Assembly: GCA_022695795.1 (NCBI GenBank) | Contig: MU404099.1 | Coordinates: 248,001 to 312,000 of the forward strand | Length of the DNA stretch: 64,000 nt | Direction: 5' to 3' | From: Biscogniauxia marginata | Lineage: Eukaryota > Ascomycota > Sordariomycetes > Xylariales > Xylariaceae | In this document: positions 60,031 through 64,000 of the stretch, piece after piece | Numbering within the stretch: the stretch's first letter is position 1 | Layout: each line of letters begins with the position of its first letter | Program-made: the position numbers and the translations under genes | The notes under the pieces: generated by a model | Told to the model about the DNA's origin: nothing | The model's input: only the letters and a program-made list of their open reading frames with translations | Databases searched by the model: none

Positions 60031-61057
60031 ATGCCAATGATGCTAGCGCCCCTCACGCGCACTCTGATCCGGGCCCGGGTTGACTCCGTAGCGTCTAGGC
60101 GGCTTCAGTCCCTTCGTTTCCATATGCACTCCTCAAACCAGAAGCCGACGTCTGTCTCCCAGCAGCATGAGGCAGAGAAACCCGCCTCCACGCTTAGCTC
60201 GGGGGTTCTCGTGCGGATGGCGGAAGCCTACAGCCGTAGTTCTAGAGCCCGGCCGTTTCAGACACAGACTACATTCTTCACGGGTGTCTTCGTTACGGGC
60301 GACTTGCTCGCTCAGTCTGTTAGTGGGAAAGAGCACGATATCAGCCAGACTGCGGGGGCGGCATTCGTAGGGGCTACCGCTGCGGTACCTATGTTGGTAT
60401 GGTAAGTCAACCTTTTTCCCGTCCAGTCTAGCTATAGCCCACTGCTAATAGGGGGGATCCCGATGCTTCAACAGGTTCAGATTTCTAAGCACAAGGTTCC
60501 AGTCCACAGTACGACCAATTTTCGGACGAGTGTCCGTTGCTCCGTTGCTCTCGGCTTTAAAGAAAGTTACCATCGACCAAATGCTTTTCACTCCCACCTT
60601 TCTCGTGTACTACTTCGCGGTACAGTCATTTTCGCTACAGTCACTTCTGTCAGGACAGTGGTTCGAACACTCCCGGGCACGGATAACAAGCCTATTCATT
60701 CCCACCTGGGAGAAGAGCGCGGTAGTTCGAAGCTTTGCCTCGCTAGTGAGCTTCATGTTTCTTCCATTTTGCTACTGGCCTTTTTGGGTAAGAAAATCCT
60801 AGGCATAATTACTTTATACTTAGCCTCGGTGCAATGCTGTGTAGAGTGACAATTTAGACTATTACCTACTTAAGTGGGCGTCAAGGATTTTGATACTTTT
60901 CATAATCATGTGTAGAATGTACTAACATCGAACGACACCGAGGGGAAGCGTATCGTGTTGTTGGCAGACCTATTTAAGCTACGTGAACGACTGGGTTCAG
61001 AAGACTGCCATGAATATTAAGGATGTTGCCACTAGTGAGGTTACCATGGCAAAATAG
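60031..61057 (+). CDS. MPV17/PMP22-family membrane protein, diverged C-terminus
   Basis: Proposed exons 60031-60401, 60475-60787 and 60968-61057 encode 257 residues. The first intron (73 nt) has a GTAAGT donor and restores the reading across MLVW|FRF. The second (180 nt) has a GTAAGA donor and a perfect TACTAAC branch site at 60920-60926. The N-terminus is Arg-rich and probably mitochondrial. The Mpv17/Sym1 core follows: AYSRSSRARPFQTQ, GDLLAQ, VTIDQMLFTPTF, IPTWEK, and the final WTYLSYVND. The family works as inner-membrane mitochondrial or peroxisomal channel-like proteins with four helices. The segment between the usual NFxxVP and WNxYLS blocks is about ten residues shorter than normal and lacks the conserved Arg-Val-Leu stretch, so the last intron may be mis-modelled or the copy may be degenerating. 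Confidence 0.75.
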
Positions 61058-64000
61058 GTCGCTCAATAATGAGTTGGGAACCGACAGGCATTTTCTAGAG
61101 GGTGGTAGCTGATTGTTATCCGTATTGATTAATGATATAATTATAGATCTGAAGTAGCATAGATATATTCACACAATACCCTTTCTTTTTAAAAGGCTAA
61201 AGAGCAATTGGAATTGATAGATCCAGCCGTTCCATGCGTGTTTGTCTTCAAACTTCCCACCTCTGATCTCATCACTAAACTCTGGCTGGTGCCTCATCAT
61301 AACCACGTACGATTCCCTGAGTAACTTTAGCTCAAAACCTTTCTGCTATGTTTCCTATTGAGTCACACAGTACCTTATTCCTTGAGACATCATCCCTAAT
61401 TATTTTAGCACCCGGCTGTATTTCTAGCTAGTCGCTACTATGTCCCCGTACATTAGAAATTGGAAGCTTGGTAAAACTTCGAGTTAGAATTTCATACATA
61501 GGCCGTTTATTAAGTAGGCCTATAATGTATGTACTGCAAATATCAGTACTAGCTTAAATAGAGAGCGTTATAAGTAACGACACTACGCTGTCGAGATAGT
61601 ACCTAGCCATGCATAAGTGAAATACATTAGTCTTCGATTATGGGTGATTATATCCATTTCCTCGCTATGCTATGTGGCCACCGGATAATGCATGCGCAGT
61701 TGAAGGGTTTCGTGGCTTTCTCTTATTAGATCATGACTTTATATTTGATAAATCTTCTAGTTCAAGCCCCCTCTCATACTGTTAGAAAGGCAACACATAG
61801 CCCATTAATACGAATAACTTTACTTAGCCATAGGGGAAGTAATACGTAGTTCATGTACCTAGCCACCCTGTTCCCCAGTCGTGAACTTGAGAGCTTATTT
61901 CTACACCATAAAGCTCTGCAAGTAGACGAGAAAGCTAAGTCGTGTGTCACACGGAGGAACACCTGTAGATGCCGCCAAGGCCAGTTTGTCATGAGCCAAA
62001 ATGTTATTGGAGATAGATACTAATGTTGGATTCATTAATACCAACGTGCATAGAATGAGGTAAGCCCCAGGCAGATAGATTAGGTATAAAAAGGCGTAGA
62101 ATTCATGGGGACCTCTTAAATGAACTTAGACTCTCAAGTCCCTTGAGACCAAAGAGAATTATTAGTTGAAATTGAACTATTATTCCAAGTCCAGCAGCCC
62201 TTGTCACATAGTGAGAGGCGTAACTTGGCCGGCGGGTAAGCTCGACGTTAACTAGCAGCATTTACTTTAAAAGCGATATATAGGCATGGCACGCGGCATA
62301 ATTCTCACCCTCTTAGGTACCTAAGTGGAGATGGTAAGTCCCTCGAAATATAATAAAATTTCAAGAAATTATTGAAAGAAGGACCAGCAAAGTCGCCTGG
62401 GCGCTTATAGACGTTTCGTCAACGAACAAAACTGGAACATAACGAGCACCAGGGATCATTACCTATCGTTACTTGACCCGTCTCTCTCTTCGTCTTCTTA
62501 AAAATTTAAAACTGTTTTTATAAGGTTTTGTGGCCCTTCTTGTAGACTTGACATCGTCGGCTCTCTAAACTATGAATGTGCAGTCAGTCTAACGCTGGTG
62601 AACAACCGTTGCAACAACATCGTCATAATATGTCGTTCATATGTAATCCGTGCATATGTAATGAAAACGGATAATTAATTGGCTATACTCCCCTTGTGCA
62701 AGGCTACACTGAAAGAGCGCGCCGCCCCACTCAGGGCGCACTTATATCCCTGCCAAGATACCCCCCTGCAGACAAGGGGTTGTTCGGACTCGAGACGTCC
62801 AATCCTGAGACAGAACCAACCCCCCCTGAAAACACGGAAATCTTCAAACCCTTGTTCTCTTCAATGTGCGTCCCAGACGCCAAACTTTAATCGAAGCCCT
62901 CTTTCGACCGCCTCCCTCACAGTTTTCCCCAATTCTTAGTAATACTGGTGATGACAATGATGATGATATATATATATATATCATTTTACTGCAAATCTGA
63001 ATTACATACATATAAACAGATCTGATCCCCTTGGTTTTTCGACCTAACCTACATGTTTTAAAAAACCGTCTCTCTAACGTGGTAAAAAAGAAAAAAAAAG
63101 GATCAAAGCACCTTGACCACTCCGAAACGCCCCCGTCTTTGCCGTCTTTGGGCGCCTCTGCGACGGGGTCCGTCGCAGGGGCACTTCGCTTCGCCTCGTA
63201 TCTCTTGTGCTTTTCCTAGGACGGACACAACCTCGACCTTGAGATTGCCCCCCATCATCTCTTGTTATTGCTTACAGATAGTATGTAGACTTTGAGGCTG
63301 AAGTCGTAACGGGGGGAGGAGGGTGACCCTCTCTTTTTTTCGCTTTGTCTCCCTCCCCTGCCCACGTGGTTTTGCCCTCTTCTTCTGATGTTATGCTATT
63401 GCTACCTCTACCGCTACTGCTACTGCTACTGGGCTAGCTGCCGCGTCTATCTACATAGGTATCTCTTTTCGGTAGCTCCCGCCCCTCTCTTACCCTTACC
63501 TACCCCCCCTGGTCGACGGGGCGAGTGGGAAAAGTGGTGGCACGATTCGAGTCTCGTAAGATTTGATCGTCTCATCGATTTTCTTACCGGCCGCCTCATA
63601 TTTTTCTTATCTCCCTACCAGTTGGCTGTTTTCCCTTCTCTTCTCCCCCTCTCTGGTTAGTTTTGAGGTCCCACGTTTCTCTCATGAATCTCGTTCCGTG
63701 AAGATCAGTGATCTACGCTCTCTTTTGCGTCTTCGATTCTTCTAACCACATTCATTTTTCCCCTTCCGGAGAGAGAGAGTGTGTGTGTGGCTTGTATTCG
63801 GCTCGTTTGACTGCTTGCTGGACGGGCTTATTGTGGTGGTTTGCCTACCATCTCATTCACTATACGCAGGACCTAATCGTCACCGACCCTGTCCTCTTTC
63901 ATACGTACATACTATTTTACGACAGAATCGACAACACAGCTGGTCTGCCTATATACATATCCATATATTACTATACTATACCATTTCACACGACACCTGT
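61058..64000. other. Right-edge region: AT-rich DNA, then leader-like sequence
   Basis: 61058-62680 is AT-rich with no gene. It contains a 14-bp palindrome CTTAGGTACCTAAG at 62312-62325. 62940-62985 holds GATGAT and AT repeats. From about 63300 to the edge the sequence becomes strongly C/T-rich, with GAGAGA/GTGTGT repeats at 63768-63788, and looks like the promoter and long leader of a plus-strand gene starting beyond the window. That reading is inference. Confidence 0.4.

Overview
The window is nuclear DNA from a filamentous ascomycete, most likely a Sordariomycete. Genes are interrupted by short GT-AG introns (mostly 48-80 nt, often with CTGAC- or CTAAC-type branch sites). The protein set is typical of Pezizomycotina: WSC wall protein, Zn2Cys6 regulator, fungal PI-PLC, RGD1-type RhoGAP, MED12. 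Intergenic DNA is rich in microsatellites and in TACCTAGGTA-like palindromes. No bacterial-style operons, rRNA, CRISPR array, intact transposon or convincing tRNA was seen.

I support thirteen protein genes. Left part: a GRAM-TBC Rab-GAP (1327-4811 +), a secreted WSC-domain protein ending in HDEL (5737-7833 +), and a nine-part regulator model with two C2H2 fingers followed by a Zn2Cys6 cluster (8509-11686 -, eight exons). An almost gene-free stretch of about 11 kb follows (11687-22776). Middle part: phosphoinositide phospholipase C (22777-25500 -), a 94-residue cupin (27135-27568 +), a 1171-residue disordered protein with an N-myristoylation start (31744-35320 +), and a Cys/His-rich protein of unknown function (37215-38432 +). 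Right part: an F-BAR/RhoGAP protein (41103-43684 +), an Asterix/PAT10-like small membrane protein (45526-46039 -), Mediator subunit MED12 (49545-54228 +), an uncharacterised multi-pass membrane protein (56582-57349 -), a NYN-domain nuclease with an internal C2H2 finger (57406-58524 -), and a diverged MPV17/PMP22-family protein (60031-61057 +). Five gene models (regulator, cupin, Asterix-like, the 56.6-57.3 kb membrane protein, and the MPV17 3' end) were rebuilt by joining short exons that simple ORF calling misses; every model closes in frame.

The genes do not form one pathway. Several touch membrane signalling and traffic (Rab-GAP, PI-PLC, Rho-GAP), and two act in transcription (C2H2-Zn2Cys6 factor, MED12). 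No secondary-metabolite cluster is present. The most unusual gene is the intronless NYN/C2H2 protein: its layout resembles a family I know from plants, it keeps all the acidic residues expected of an active nuclease, and its N-terminus looks like an organelle-targeting peptide.
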